This document shows, one piece after another, positions 46,829 to 55,717 of a stretch of DNA of 64,000 bases. The notes under the pieces are model-generated. The model saw only the letters and a program-made list of their open reading frames with translations, was not told where the DNA came from and did no database searches. The stretch is from contig DASPNR010000013.1 in the NCBI GenBank assembly GCA_035626395.1, positions 25,308-89,307 on the forward strand. Direction: 5' to 3'. How positions within the stretch are numbered: position 1 is the stretch's first letter; each line of letters begins with the position of its first letter. This DNA comes from Candidatus Limnocylindrales bacterium (GTDB taxonomy: Bacteria; Desulfobacterota; Binatia; UBA1149; CAITLU01). The position numbers were made by a program, and so were the translations under genes.

Positions 46829-48703
46829 ATGACGACGCTTCACGAACGCGACCTGCTGGCACTCCTCCTCGTGCGCGCCGTCGAGGAGCACGATCCGCAC
46901 TGCTTCTCGCCGGAAGTGCAATCGGAGGCTGCGCTGGCAGCTGTCGACGCCGCCAGCGATGTCGAGTTGCTGGAGAAGCGAACCTCCTACCTGTTCCTGC
47001 GCCTTCCTCGCTCGGTGCGGGCGTGGGCACGCATCGCGCTTCTGCCCGAAGACTCGATGGGCGCGGTCATCGTTGCCGCCTTCGCGCTCGGGGCGTTGTC
47101 GAACTATCTCGGGCCCTCGGGGCAGATCCACGTCGCCTACAATCCGCTCGGGTTCCTGATCCTGTGGAACATCGGAGCCTACGCCCTGATCGGCGCGCGG
47201 CGCATCCGGCGTTCCGCGCGCGCCCGATCCGGATCGCGCCCAGCGGCAGGCGCTCACGCCGGCGAAGACGTCACCGCCGCCGCGGCTGCCGCCTCTCGCG
47301 GGCACAAGGAAGGGCGGACCGCCGGCGGCGACCGAAGCAGCGACCGCGGTTTCCTGCGCGTCCTCCTTCCGAGCCTGTGGATGGCGTGGAACCGCTCGCA
47401 GGCAGGCATGCGGTCGGCGGCCGGCAACGTCCGCAACACGCGCGAGATCGCGACCGCGTTCTGGGATTCGTACCAGGAGTCGGCGCGCGAAGTGATGATC
47501 GCGCGCGTCGAGAGCCTGGTCCACATCGCCGCCATCGGGCTCGCCGCCGGCGCGCTGGTGGGAACGTACGTGCGCGGCCTGTTCTTCGAATACAACGCCG
47601 TCTGGCGCAGCACGTTCGTGGTCGAGCCCTCTTCGGTTGCCGCGTTCCTGAACATGCTGCTCGCGCCCGCGAGCCTGGCATTGGACGGGCGCCTGCTCGG
47701 CATCGACGACGTGCGTCCGCTGCTCATGCCCGAGGGCGACGTGGCCGCGGCATGGATCCATCGGCTCGCGCTGATGGGCGTCTTCGTGGTTCTCCTGCCG
47801 CGCGCGATGCTGGCGCGCTCGGCCGCGCGGCGTGCCGAGCAGGCCGCCGCCGGCATCGAGGTCGATCTGTCCCAGCGCTACTTCGTCGAGAAGCTGCATG
47901 CGGCGCGCGAGGGGCAGATCCACCGCATCCGCGACGGCATCGCCTCCGCGCTGCGCACCGAGACCGGCAAGCTCGCGGAGTCGGTGGCGCTGTTCGTGCG
48001 CGACCGGTTCTTCGACAAGGTCGTCGCTCCGACCCTGTTCCAGTTCCGCAATCGCGGAGGCCGCATCTGCGACCTCGAAGAGGAGCTGGCGGCGCACAAC
48101 GCGGCCTTCGGCGCTGAGCTCCAGGCGCATCTGCGAATCGCGCAGCGCGATTTCGACGACGGCGTGCGTCACTCGGTGCGCGGCATCATCGGCCGCGAGC
48201 TCGACCAGCCGCCCGAGCTGCTGGGCGACCTTGCCGCGCGCTCCGTCTCGGTGGACCCGCGCGGCATGACGGGCTCGGTGGCCGCCAACGTCGGCGACGC
48301 GATCGGCGCCACCGTCACGGCCGCCATCAGCGCCACGGCGGCCGCCATCAGCGGCGGCGTCGGCAAGACGCTCGGCGTCGCCGTCGTCTCGCACCTGCTC
48401 GGCACCACCGGGCCCATCGGCCTCCTGATCGGCGGCATCGGCGCTGCCGCAGTGGTCGGCGGCGCCTATGTGCTGGGACGCGATCGCGTGACGTCGGCGG
48501 TCAAGACCTGGCACATCCCGGCATCGGTGGTCGCGCTCGGCCTGCGCGACTCCAAGCTCGAGCGCGCGCGGCAGTCGACCTACGCCGAGGTCAAGCGCGA
48601 GATCGAGAGCCGCATCGAGCCCGAGATCGCCCCCGCCACCGAAACCATCCTGCGGCAGCTCTCGCTGGCGGTGGTCTCGCGTGCGCGACAGGGCGAGCGC
48701 TGA
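46829..48703 (+). CDS. DUF2868-family membrane protein
   Basis: 624 residues. The N half shows the DUF2868 pattern: LHERDLLALLLVRAVEEHDP, a TM pair region (VIVAAFALGALSNYLG), and the family block ALVGTYVRGLFFEYNAVWRSTFV, then WIHRLALMGVFVVLLPRAMLA. The C half is a long soluble and amphipathic region with a glycine-rich membrane hairpin (AVVSHLLGTTGPIGLLIGGI, about 540-570). The family's role is unknown and it often occurs with a DUF3482 GTPase, which is absent here. The start is ATG 46829, 190 bases after the RNA terminator. It overlaps the MutS2 gene by one base, implying coupled expression. Confidence 0.72.
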   Translation: MTTLHERDLLALLLVRAVEEHDPHCFSPEVQSEAALAAVDAASDVELLEKRTSYLFLRLPRSVRAWARIALLPEDSMGAVIVAAFALGALSNYLGPSGQIHVAYNPLGFLILWNIGAYALIGARRIRRSARARSGSRPAAGAHAGEDVTAAAAAASRGHKEGRTAGGDRSSDRGFLRVLLPSLWMAWNRSQAGMRSAAGNVRNTREIATAFWDSYQESAREVMIARVESLVHIAAIGLAAGALVGTYVRGLFFEYNAVWRSTFVVEPSSVAAFLNMLLAPASLALDGRLLGIDDVRPLLMPEGDVAAAWIHRLALMGVFVVLLPRAMLARSAARRAEQAAAGIEVDLSQRYFVEKLHAAREGQIHRIRDGIASALRTETGKLAESVALFVRDRFFDKVVAPTLFQFRNRGGRICDLEEELAAHNAAFGAELQAHLRIAQRDFDDGVRHSVRGIIGRELDQPPELLGDLAARSVSVDPRGMTGSVAANVGDAIGATVTAAISATAAAISGGVGKTLGVAVVSHLLGTTGPIGLLIGGIGAAAVVGGAYVLGRDRVTSAVKTWHIPASVVALGLRDSKLERARQSTYAEVKREIESRIEPEIAPATETILRQLSLAVVSRARQGER

Positions 48704-51108
48704 TGGACCTGCTCGCACGCACACTGGAGGCGCTGGACTGGCCGTTCATGGCGCGAGAGCTGGCCAGCCATGCGCGCACTGCGGCCGGAGCGCGTGCCGC
48801 CGCCGAAGTCGAGCTGCACAAAGATACCGGTGCCATCGCCGAATCCCTCGACGCCATCGAAGAGATCCACGCGCTGCTCGAGGCGCGCGCCGGAGCTCCG
48901 CCGGTCGGCGGCGTCGAGGACATCGCCGAGCCGCTGCTGCGCGCCGCCCGCGGCGAGGTGCTCGACCTTGCCGACCTGCGCGCCGTGCGCAGCACGCTGG
49001 CGGCGTTGGCGGAGCTGGCGCGCTTCCTGGCGCGCCATGCGCAGGCTGCGCCGACGCTGGCTCGCCTCGGCGCGGCCATCGAGCTGGACCGCAAGCTCTG
49101 CGCGACGTTCGAGGCGGCGCTCGACGAGCGCGGCGAGCTGTCGGAGCGCACCTACCCGATGCTCGCGCAGCTTCGCCAGCGCATCGCGGCGCTGGAGCGG
49201 CGGGTGCGCAGCGTGATGGAGAGCCTGCTCGAGTCGCCCGAGCTCGCCGACGTGCTGCAGGAGCGCTACATCACCATCCGCGACGATCGTTACGTGCTGC
49301 CCATCAAGGCGCAGGCCAAGGGCATGGGCCTGGGCATCGTGCACGATGCCTCGCGCACCGGTCAGACGGTGTTCGTCGAGCCTGCGCAGGTCGTGCCCAT
49401 CGGCAACGAGCGGCGCATGGCCGAGTCGGAGCTGTTCGAGGAGGACCGCCGCATCCGCGGCGATCTTTCCGAGACGCTCGGTCGCCACGCCGATACGTTG
49501 CGCGGCGCGCTGGAGGCGGCGACCGTGCTCGATGTCGCCTGCGCTCGCGCCGAGCTGGCCACGCGCCTTGGCGCGACGCGGCCGCGCATCGGCGTTTCCG
49601 GCATCATCGATCTTCGGCACGCGCGCCATCCGGTTCTCGCGCTCGGCACCGACGTCGTCGGCAACGACCTGTGCCTGTCCGAGGAGCGGCCGGTGCTGGT
49701 GCTGACCGGTCCCAATGCCGGCGGCAAGACGGTGGCGATGAAAACGATCGGCCTGTGCGCGCTTCTGGTGCGCGCCGGCTGCTTCGTGCCGGCGGCGCCG
49801 GGCTCGCGCGTGGATGTCTTCGATCCGATCCTGGCCGACATCGGCGACATGCAGACCGTGCACGGAGGCCTCTCCAGCTTCTCGGCGCACCTGACCACGC
49901 TCAAGGCGATGCTCGAAACCGCCGGCGCCGGCACTCTGCTGCTGCTCGACGAGATCGCTTCCGGTACCGACCCTGCCCAGGGCGGAGCCCTGGCCGGCGC
50001 CGTCATCGAGCGCCTCGCGGACGTCGGCGCCCGCGTGGTGGCCACGACGCACTATGCGCAGGTCAAGGCGATGAGCGCGCGCGACTCACGCGTGGAAGTC
50101 GCAGCGCTCGAGTATCGCGAGGGCCGGCCGACCTACCGCGTGGTGTCGGGTCTGGCGGGCGAGAGCCACGCGCTGGCCGCGGCGCTGCGAATCGGCATCG
50201 AGGAAGCGCTGGTTGCGCGGGCGCGTGAGCTGATGGACGAAGGCGAGCGCGCGCTGCACGAAGCGCTGGCGGCACTGGAGGTCGAGCGCGAGCGGGCGCG
50301 GGACGCTTCGCTTCGCGCCGATCTTGCGGCCAGCGATCTGGCCGCGCGGCAGAATGCGCTGGCCGAGCGCGAGCAGCGCATCCGCCACCACGCCAGAGAG
50401 ATCCAGGAGGATCAGGCGCGTGCATTCCTCGAGCGGCTTCGCGCCGCCGACGAGGAGGTGCGCCGCCGTATCCGCGAGTTGCGCGAGGACCCGTCCCGAC
50501 AGACGGCCACCCGGGCAGGCATGGCGATTGCGGCCGCGCGTGCCGCCACGGCGCTGCCACGCGAGCAGCAACCGGCGGCGAGCCGAGAGCCCGCCGTAGG
50601 CGACCGCGTGCGCCTGCTGCGCCTGGGCACGGTCGGCGAGGTGCTGGCCGTGCGCGACGGCGAGGTGGAGGTGAGCGCAGGCTCCCTGACGATCCGCGCC
50701 AGGCCCGCCGACGTCGAGGTGGTCAGCGGCGCCGAAGCGCGGCGGCACGTTCGCGCGCATCGTTCCCGCCTCGCTTCGCGATCGACCGCCGACGCGGATC
50801 GTGACGCGCTGGCGCAGAAGACGATGCAGGACGATCGGGCGCTCGAGGACGCGCTGCGCATGGCCAGCAACACCCTCGACCTGCGCGGCGCCCGCGTGGA
50901 GGAGGGGCTGGAACGGCTGGAACGCTTCCTCGACGAGTCCATGCTGGCCGGGCGCGACGCGGTCTTCGTGCTGCACGGACATGGAACCGGCGCTCTGAAG
51001 GCGGCGGTTCGGCGCGCTCTGTCGGCATCGAAGTATGTGGAGGCCAGCGGAGCGGCCTCCGAGGAGCAGGGTGGAGATGCATTCACCGTGGCGCGGCTGC
51101 GTGGATAG
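48703..51108 (+). CDS. mutS2: MutS2-family DNA/ribosome-handling ATPase
   Basis: 801 residues. The MutS-like core has the clamp region RDDRYVLPIKAQAKGMGLGI, Walker A GPNAGGKTVAMK, and LLLLDEIASGTDPAQGGAL with the Walker B Asp-Glu. A long coiled coil (about 510-600) leads to a KOW-like segment and the C-terminal Smr domain with LDLRGARVEEGLERLERF and the catalytic-site HGHGTGALK. MutS2 suppresses homologous recombination in some bacteria and, in Bacillus, splits collided ribosomes; either may apply. The start ATG overlaps the preceding TGA by one base, and the LDLRG Smr motif looks intact, so nuclease activity is possible. Confidence 0.92.
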   Translation: MDLLARTLEALDWPFMARELASHARTAAGARAAAEVELHKDTGAIAESLDAIEEIHALLEARAGAPPVGGVEDIAEPLLRAARGEVLDLADLRAVRSTLAALAELARFLARHAQAAPTLARLGAAIELDRKLCATFEAALDERGELSERTYPMLAQLRQRIAALERRVRSVMESLLESPELADVLQERYITIRDDRYVLPIKAQAKGMGLGIVHDASRTGQTVFVEPAQVVPIGNERRMAESELFEEDRRIRGDLSETLGRHADTLRGALEAATVLDVACARAELATRLGATRPRIGVSGIIDLRHARHPVLALGTDVVGNDLCLSEERPVLVLTGPNAGGKTVAMKTIGLCALLVRAGCFVPAAPGSRVDVFDPILADIGDMQTVHGGLSSFSAHLTTLKAMLETAGAGTLLLLDEIASGTDPAQGGALAGAVIERLADVGARVVATTHYAQVKAMSARDSRVEVAALEYREGRPTYRVVSGLAGESHALAAALRIGIEEALVARARELMDEGERALHEALAALEVERERARDASLRADLAASDLAARQNALAEREQRIRHHAREIQEDQARAFLERLRAADEEVRRRIRELREDPSRQTATRAGMAIAAARAATALPREQQPAASREPAVGDRVRLLRLGTVGEVLAVRDGEVEVSAGSLTIRARPADVEVVSGAEARRHVRAHRSRLASRSTADADRDALAQKTMQDDRALEDALRMASNTLDLRGARVEEGLERLERFLDESMLAGRDAVFVLHGHGTGALKAAVRRALSASKYVEASGAASEEQGGDAFTVARLRG

Positions 51109-51329
51109 CCGCGTCGACCCCTGAGTACGCCTCCGCTGCGACCGCGCGCGGCGTCTAAGAGAAAACCGCAGCGCCGCCTCTTTCCTCACAGGGTGAATTG
51201 TTGGGCGCATTCAATTTTGGCTGCGCGGCGACGTCTGACGTGGCGCATGACGCATTACGCGCACGCCCTGAAGGGCGGGTGGTGGATGGGGAGCCTTGTC
51301 GGCGATCCTGCGGCGTGTTTGCGTGGACG

Positions 51330-52028
51330 ATGACGATGTTTGGAGCGATGCGAAAGGGCGCGTGGTGTTCGGCGGTGCTTCTGGCGACGACGCTGCTCGC
51401 GCCGGGAAGCGAGGCCGCGCCGCGTCAGACTCAGCCCCGTGCGATCGTCGCGGTCGATCCCGCCGTCACTCTTGCCAACCGTGCCGACAGCTATCTGCGC
51501 GCCGGAGAGCTGCTGCCGCCGAGCGACCGCGCGACCGCATTCTACCGGCAGGCCCTCGATCTGGCGCAGCAGGCCCTCGAGCTGGATCCGACATCCGCGC
51601 GTGCCAACTTCGTCTACTTTGCGGCCAAGGGCCGCCTCCTCATGATCGAAGGCACCGCGCGCAACGTCATCGCACTCAAGAATTTGCGGCCCTATCTCGA
51701 TCGTGCGCTGAAGACGGATCCGGACTATCCCGACGCGCTGGCGGCCAAGGGAGGCATGCTGCTGGAACTGCCGAACTATCTCGGCGGCGACTCGCGCCAG
51801 GCCGAGCAGGTGCTGCAGCGTGCCGTCCAGGTTTTCCCGGGCGGGCCCGCCACGCGGCTTCTCTACGCGAAAGCGCTGCTGCAGAACGGCAAGCTCACCG
51901 CCGCCCACGAGCAGCTTCGCCGCGCCGCCCACTATGCTTCGGTGCAGCGGCGCTACCTGGTCCTGGTGGACGCGCAGAAGCTGATGCGGCAGGTCGACAG
52001 CGAGATCGCGCGCAACAGCTCGCGCTAG
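51330..52028 (+). CDS. Exported TPR-like protein
   Basis: About 232 residues. A signal-like N terminus (RKGAWCSAVLLATTLLAPGS) precedes TPR-like helical pairs: ADSYLRAGELLPPSDRATAF, LAQQALELDPTSARANFVYF, LKTDPDYPDALAAKGGMLLE, and RLLYAKALLQNGKLTAAHEQL. It resembles small TPR proteins of the TRAP-T/TatT kind, which act as periplasmic binding scaffolds; no partner is encoded nearby. The start is uncertain: ATG codons at 51330, 51336 and 51348 are all in frame and none has a clear ribosome binding site. It is preceded by a 221-bp gap after mutS2 and followed by a repeat-bearing non-coding stretch. Confidence 0.7.
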   Translation: MTMFGAMRKGAWCSAVLLATTLLAPGSEAAPRQTQPRAIVAVDPAVTLANRADSYLRAGELLPPSDRATAFYRQALDLAQQALELDPTSARANFVYFAAKGRLLMIEGTARNVIALKNLRPYLDRALKTDPDYPDALAAKGGMLLELPNYLGGDSRQAEQVLQRAVQVFPGGPATRLLYAKALLQNGKLTAAHEQLRRAAHYASVQRRYLVLVDAQKLMRQVDSEIARNSSR

Positions 52029-52369
52029 ACTTCCCACTCCATCGCGGGCGCCGCTTTCTTGCCGTACCCGGAGCGCCCTTGGCACGTCGCGGACGATGAT
52101 TATCCTCGTCCGCATCCGCGCGCGACCTCTCCGATCCCACACCGCCGGGACGTTGTTCACGTACTAAGGCGCTTCGGCTGCGCATCACGTCCTTAGTACG
52201 TCGTGCATTCTCATTGTGAGATCGTGCGCGATCCGAACGAATTTTCCGCGGAAAAAATGCGTCGAGCGCCAATCGCAGTCTGGCCCGCCGAGGTCGGGTC
52301 CGGGTAAAACACGTGCGTGACATTCCGTCTCGGGGAAGACGGAGAAATACGTTGGGGAGGAATCTGGCC
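52029..52369. other. 341-bp non-coding stretch
   Basis: Between the TPR gene and the metalloprotease gene. It holds one inverted repeat (52159-52201), an AT-richer patch from about 52203 to 52258 that could hold the protease promoter, and the ribosome binding site GGGGAGGAA near 52354. No credible gene or RNA family was recognised. Confidence 0.5.
52159..52201. repeat. 11-bp perfect inverted repeat, 21-base loop
   Basis: ACGTACTAAGG (52159-52169) and CCTTAGTACGT (52191-52201) are exact complements. The element lies upstream of the metalloprotease gene and could be an operator or part of a leader hairpin. The string CTTAGTACG recurs once in the structured RNA near 46456, perhaps by chance. 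Confidence 0.5.
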
Positions 52370-54424
52370 TTGTTCGAGACGAACGTCGGGGGATCGGTGC
52401 GCAAAGCGGCCGAGGTGGAAAAGAGGGGAACCGGAAGCAAGGTTCTGACGATGGCGGCGAGCGGCGCGCTCGCCGTTGCGCTGTCGTGGACCTCGCAGGC
52501 CGCGGCTTCGCAGGACGGAGCGGGCGCAGTGGCGGCCGATGCGCCGGCGGCGGTGGCTGCGCTGCGCGATGCAGCCGGCGTGGCCGATGCGGCACGCGAT
52601 CTGCAGCCTGGGCAGCTCCTGCGTCTGGAAGGCATCGAGCTGGATGGCGAGGCCGGCATCACCGGTGCCGATCTCGAAGCGTTCGAGGTCACCACTGGCG
52701 ACACGCAGTTCGTCGTCGAAGGCCCGGACGGGCCGCGCAAGGTCCACATGAAGCGGCCGGTGTATCTGCGCGGCGCGCTCGACAGCCATCCGGGCTCGGT
52801 GGCGGTGCTGAGCGTGCACGAGGACGGCGAGATTCGAGGCATCGTCTCCGCGTCCGGCAACACCTGGCTGATGCAGGCAGGCTCGGGCGAGGGCGGGGCG
52901 GCCGGCGGCGAGCGCCGCATCCGCACCTCCAAAGTCGACCCCAGCACGAAATCGCGAAAGTTCGACTGTGAAGCCGGCGAGAAGCATCAGGAGATCGACG
53001 GCATGGATGCCGCCGCCGACGCAGCGGCCGGCGGTGCAACCGGCGCCGAGATCGCGGCGCTGCCTCTCGCCTACACGGCCCAGGTCGCCGTCGAGCTGGA
53101 CTACGAGTACTACGTGCAGCTCGGCTCCAGCGTCACCAACGCGGTCCGCTATGCGAGCGACCTGCTCGCATTCACCAGCTCCATCTCGCTGGCCGAGCTG
53201 GGGATGAACATCAAGATTCCGTTCATCCGCGTCTGGACCGTGGAGAACGATCCTTATTCGGGTCTGAGCAACTCCGACCGCCTCGCGCAGGTGCGCGCGT
53301 GGTGGAACAGCAACGATCCCACGCACTGCGCAGGACAGGCGTGCACGACGATCAAGCGCGCGACCACGCTGTACCTGAGCTCGGCCCGCACCAACGGCGG
53401 CGTCGCCTACATCAGCGCGCTGTGCGATGCGTACCGCACTCCCGGCAGCAGCTACGGCTATGCCGTGGTCGGCAGCATCAGCGGCTCCTTCAACATCGCC
53501 GATCCGCGCGTGGTGTGGGACATCGTCGGCACCAGCCACGAGCTGGGGCACAACTTCGGATCGCAGCACACGCACTGCTACCAGCCGGCCGTCGACACCT
53601 GCTGGTCGATCAGCGGCTCGAGCACGTGCTATGAAGGTCCGACCTCGCTGCCCGCGGGCTGCCCTGGCGGCGGCAGCGGCTGCGGCACCATCATGAGCTA
53701 CTGCCACCTGCTCACCGGCGGGATGTCGAACCTGACGCTGACCTACGGCGCCGGCCATCCCTACGGAACGCTGCCGCAGCGCGTGCCCTCGGCGATGATC
53801 AACTACATCGCATCCGAGTACGCGCAGACGCCCGGCTGCTTCACGACCAGCTCGGCGGCAGCGGCGCCCACGCCGCCTTCGGACCTGAGCGCGACGGCGC
53901 TGTCGAGCTCGCAGATCAAGCTGCTGTGGAGCGATCGCAGCAGCGACGAGCAGGGCTTCCGCATCAGCCGCCGTACCGACATCGACACGACGTGGAAGGA
54001 CATCGCCACCGTCGGCGCCGGCGCGACCACCTACACGAACGCGGGGCTGGCGGCCGGCACGCGCTACTACTACCGCGTGCGCGCGTTCAACTCGTATGGA
54101 GACTCGGTCAACTCGACCAGCGCCAGCGCCGTCACCTCGGGCGGCACGCTGCCGGCGACGCCGACGGCCCTGACCGCCGCGCCGATGTCGTCGACCTCGG
54201 CGTTGCTGAACTGGAACGACAACAGCAACAACGAGACCGGCTTCGAGATCCGGCGCAAGGCTCCCGGCGGCGTCTTCAAGAAGATCGGCACGGTGGGAGC
54301 GAACGTGGAAAGCTTCACGGACACGGGCCTGAGGTCGAAAACGCAGTACTCCTACCGCGTGCGCGCCTTCAACCAGCTCGGGCGCTCGAAGATCTCCAAC
54401 ACCGTCACCATCACCACTCCGTGA
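52370..54424 (+). CDS. Secreted reprolysin-like zinc metalloprotease with two FN3 domains
   Basis: 684 residues. A signal peptide (hydrophobic core about VLTMAASGALAVALSW) and a propeptide-like region (about 50-230, with DGPRKVHMKRPVYLRG) precede the catalytic domain. Its zinc motif is HELGHNFGSQHTHC (about 390-403), the HExxHxxGxxH of metzincins, followed by GCGTIMSYCHL with the Met-turn. Two fibronectin type III domains complete the chain (PTPPSDLSATALSSSQIKLLW from about 503, and PATPTALTAAPMSSTSALLNW from about 598). It is likely an exported protease. The TTG at 52370 is chosen for its GGGGAGGAA site; a GTG at 52397 is the alternative. A large palindrome follows its stop. Confidence 0.85.
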   Translation: MFETNVGGSVRKAAEVEKRGTGSKVLTMAASGALAVALSWTSQAAASQDGAGAVAADAPAAVAALRDAAGVADAARDLQPGQLLRLEGIELDGEAGITGADLEAFEVTTGDTQFVVEGPDGPRKVHMKRPVYLRGALDSHPGSVAVLSVHEDGEIRGIVSASGNTWLMQAGSGEGGAAGGERRIRTSKVDPSTKSRKFDCEAGEKHQEIDGMDAAADAAAGGATGAEIAALPLAYTAQVAVELDYEYYVQLGSSVTNAVRYASDLLAFTSSISLAELGMNIKIPFIRVWTVENDPYSGLSNSDRLAQVRAWWNSNDPTHCAGQACTTIKRATTLYLSSARTNGGVAYISALCDAYRTPGSSYGYAVVGSISGSFNIADPRVVWDIVGTSHELGHNFGSQHTHCYQPAVDTCWSISGSSTCYEGPTSLPAGCPGGGSGCGTIMSYCHLLTGGMSNLTLTYGAGHPYGTLPQRVPSAMINYIASEYAQTPGCFTTSSAAAAPTPPSDLSATALSSSQIKLLWSDRSSDEQGFRISRRTDIDTTWKDIATVGAGATTYTNAGLAAGTRYYYRVRAFNSYGDSVNSTSASAVTSGGTLPATPTALTAAPMSSTSALLNWNDNSNNETGFEIRRKAPGGVFKKIGTVGANVESFTDTGLRSKTQYSYRVRAFNQLGRSKISNTVTITTP

Positions 54425-54430
54425 AGAAGG

Positions 54431-54476
54431 GGGTCCGGCGCTGAGATGTCGCTTGCGACATTTCGGTGCCGGACCC
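54431..54476. repeat. REP-like 46-base palindrome
   Basis: Two 22-base arms (54431-54452, 54455-54476) pair fully, with three G-U pairs if transcribed, around two loop bases. The outer ends are GGGTCCGGC and GCCGGACCC. It fills the gap between the convergent metalloprotease and MAPEG genes, six bases from each stop, so it can serve as a two-way transcription end. Confidence 0.75.
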
Positions 54477-54482
54477 GGTCCT

Positions 54483-54902
54483 CTACAGAACCTGCAGGAG
54501 GATCCGCACCGCCAGGCCGAGGCAGACGAGCTGGCCCAGCGTGTAGGCGAGGAACCGCCACGGCTGCACGCCGTTAATGAAGAAGAACGTGTGCGCGTAG
54601 CGCGCCGCCACGAACGTTCCGAAATACCAGCCCGCTCCGTCCGGTGACGCTTCCACGAGCACGAACACGAGCGCGAGGAAGAGGAAGATCGGGATGTTCT
54701 CGAGGTCGTTGCGCCAGACGGCGTTGAGCCGCTGGACTGCCGGCAGGTCCTCGCCGCTGGCGCCGCCGAAGAACTTTGCGTCCTCCGCATGCACGAACTG
54801 CCGCCGTCCCATGCGGTGGTAGCCTTGCAGCGTCGAGTTCAGGACCATCTTGAAGAACAGCAGCACGGTGGTCACCGCGTAGGCGCGCATGGCTGGGTTC
54901 AT
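54483..54902 (-). CDS. MAPEG-family membrane protein
   Basis: 139 residues with four membrane helices: YAVTTVLLFFKMVLNSTLQG, IPIFLFLALVFVLVEA, GTFVAARYAHTFFFINGV, and LAYTLGQLVCLGLAVRILLQ. The loop ERRQFVHAEDAKFFGG-type region and the conserved NDLENIP and RYAH motifs match the microsomal glutathione transferase (MAPEG) superfamily, whose members act in glutathione or lipid detoxification. The start at 54902 has GGGAGGTTTCGACC before it. It shares no operon with neighbours: the protease gene is convergent, and a 230-bp gap lies upstream. Confidence 0.85.
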   Translation of the reverse strand: MNPAMRAYAVTTVLLFFKMVLNSTLQGYHRMGRRQFVHAEDAKFFGGASGEDLPAVQRLNAVWRNDLENIPIFLFLALVFVLVEASPDGAGWYFGTFVAARYAHTFFFINGVQPWRFLAYTLGQLVCLGLAVRILLQVL

Positions 54903-55135
54903 GGTCGAAACCTCCCTCAGGGATGCGGCCTTGTATGGGGACGGGGCCGTGGCGGGTCAAGGAACGCTCTTCTCTTCCACTGGTCCTGGATCGCTGCCGG
55001 ACTTTGCGGAATGGGCGGCAGTCCCTGCGGTCAGTCTTCTGGTCTGGCGAGGCAGTCCCGGTCCGGTGCTGTGGTCAGGCGCCGGCGCCTTCGTCGGATT
55101 TGCCGTGATGGCGCGCAGCCATCGGGCACGTTGCC

Positions 55136-55717
55136 TCACCGCCCTCCCTTCTCACCCCAATGATGTGGAATGCTCGCGATCAGGTGGACGAGCGCCGGCG
55201 TCAGCGCCGGATGAACGTCATCGCTCGCCACCACGACACGGCCGCCCTGGGAATGGTCGGCGAAGCCTTTGTCCTTCCACACCAGGCGCCCGGCCTTCTT
55301 GTCGAACATGTAGCCGTGAACCTCGGCCTGGGCCGGCCGCACGAATGGAATCCACGGAAGCAACTCCACGAGCGTCACCACCATCACCCACCGCGCATCC
55401 GGTGGTCCCAGACCGGCGATGAACTGGGGCGTCGGATCGCGAAGCTCCTCCTCCACGACATGGAGCCGTGGATGGTCGAAATCCGAGGTTGCGCCATACC
55501 CCTTCAGCCGCAGCAGCGACAGGGTGATCTCGCGCATCTGGCGATCGAAATCGGGCTCGCCGGATCGATCGATGCGCGCATCGATCGCTGGCAGCACGAC
55601 GATTTCCTCGACTTGCCGCGGCTCGAAATCCCGCACGATCGCTTTCTTCAGCGACGGGCCGCATCCACAGGCGAGCGCGACGATGAGCGCGCACAGGAGC
55701 GTAGGCCGGCCAAGCAT
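55136..55717 (-). CDS. Putative lipoprotein, function unknown
   Basis: 193 residues. The N terminus MLGRPTLLCALIVALACGCG has two possible lipidation Cys residues (positions 17 and 19). The body has strand-like segments EEIVVLPAIDARIDRSGE, HPRLHVVEEELRD, ARWVMVVTLVELLPWIPF and AEVHGYMFDKKAGRLVWKDKG, similar to small periplasmic lipoproteins that carry GNA1162-like or DUF4136-like folds, but no family can be named. The gene starts directly after the stop of the preceding lipoprotein gene with no gap, so the two are translated together. Confidence 0.65.
   Translation of the reverse strand: MLGRPTLLCALIVALACGCGPSLKKAIVRDFEPRQVEEIVVLPAIDARIDRSGEPDFDRQMREITLSLLRLKGYGATSDFDHPRLHVVEEELRDPTPQFIAGLGPPDARWVMVVTLVELLPWIPFVRPAQAEVHGYMFDKKAGRLVWKDKGFADHSQGGRVVVASDDVHPALTPALVHLIASIPHHWGEKGGR

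Noticed and set aside
54889..55422. Plus-strand 177-codon frame across the MAPEG upstream region
   Set aside because: No ribosome binding site, composition like a shadow of the minus-strand lipoprotein gene in its second half, no motif.
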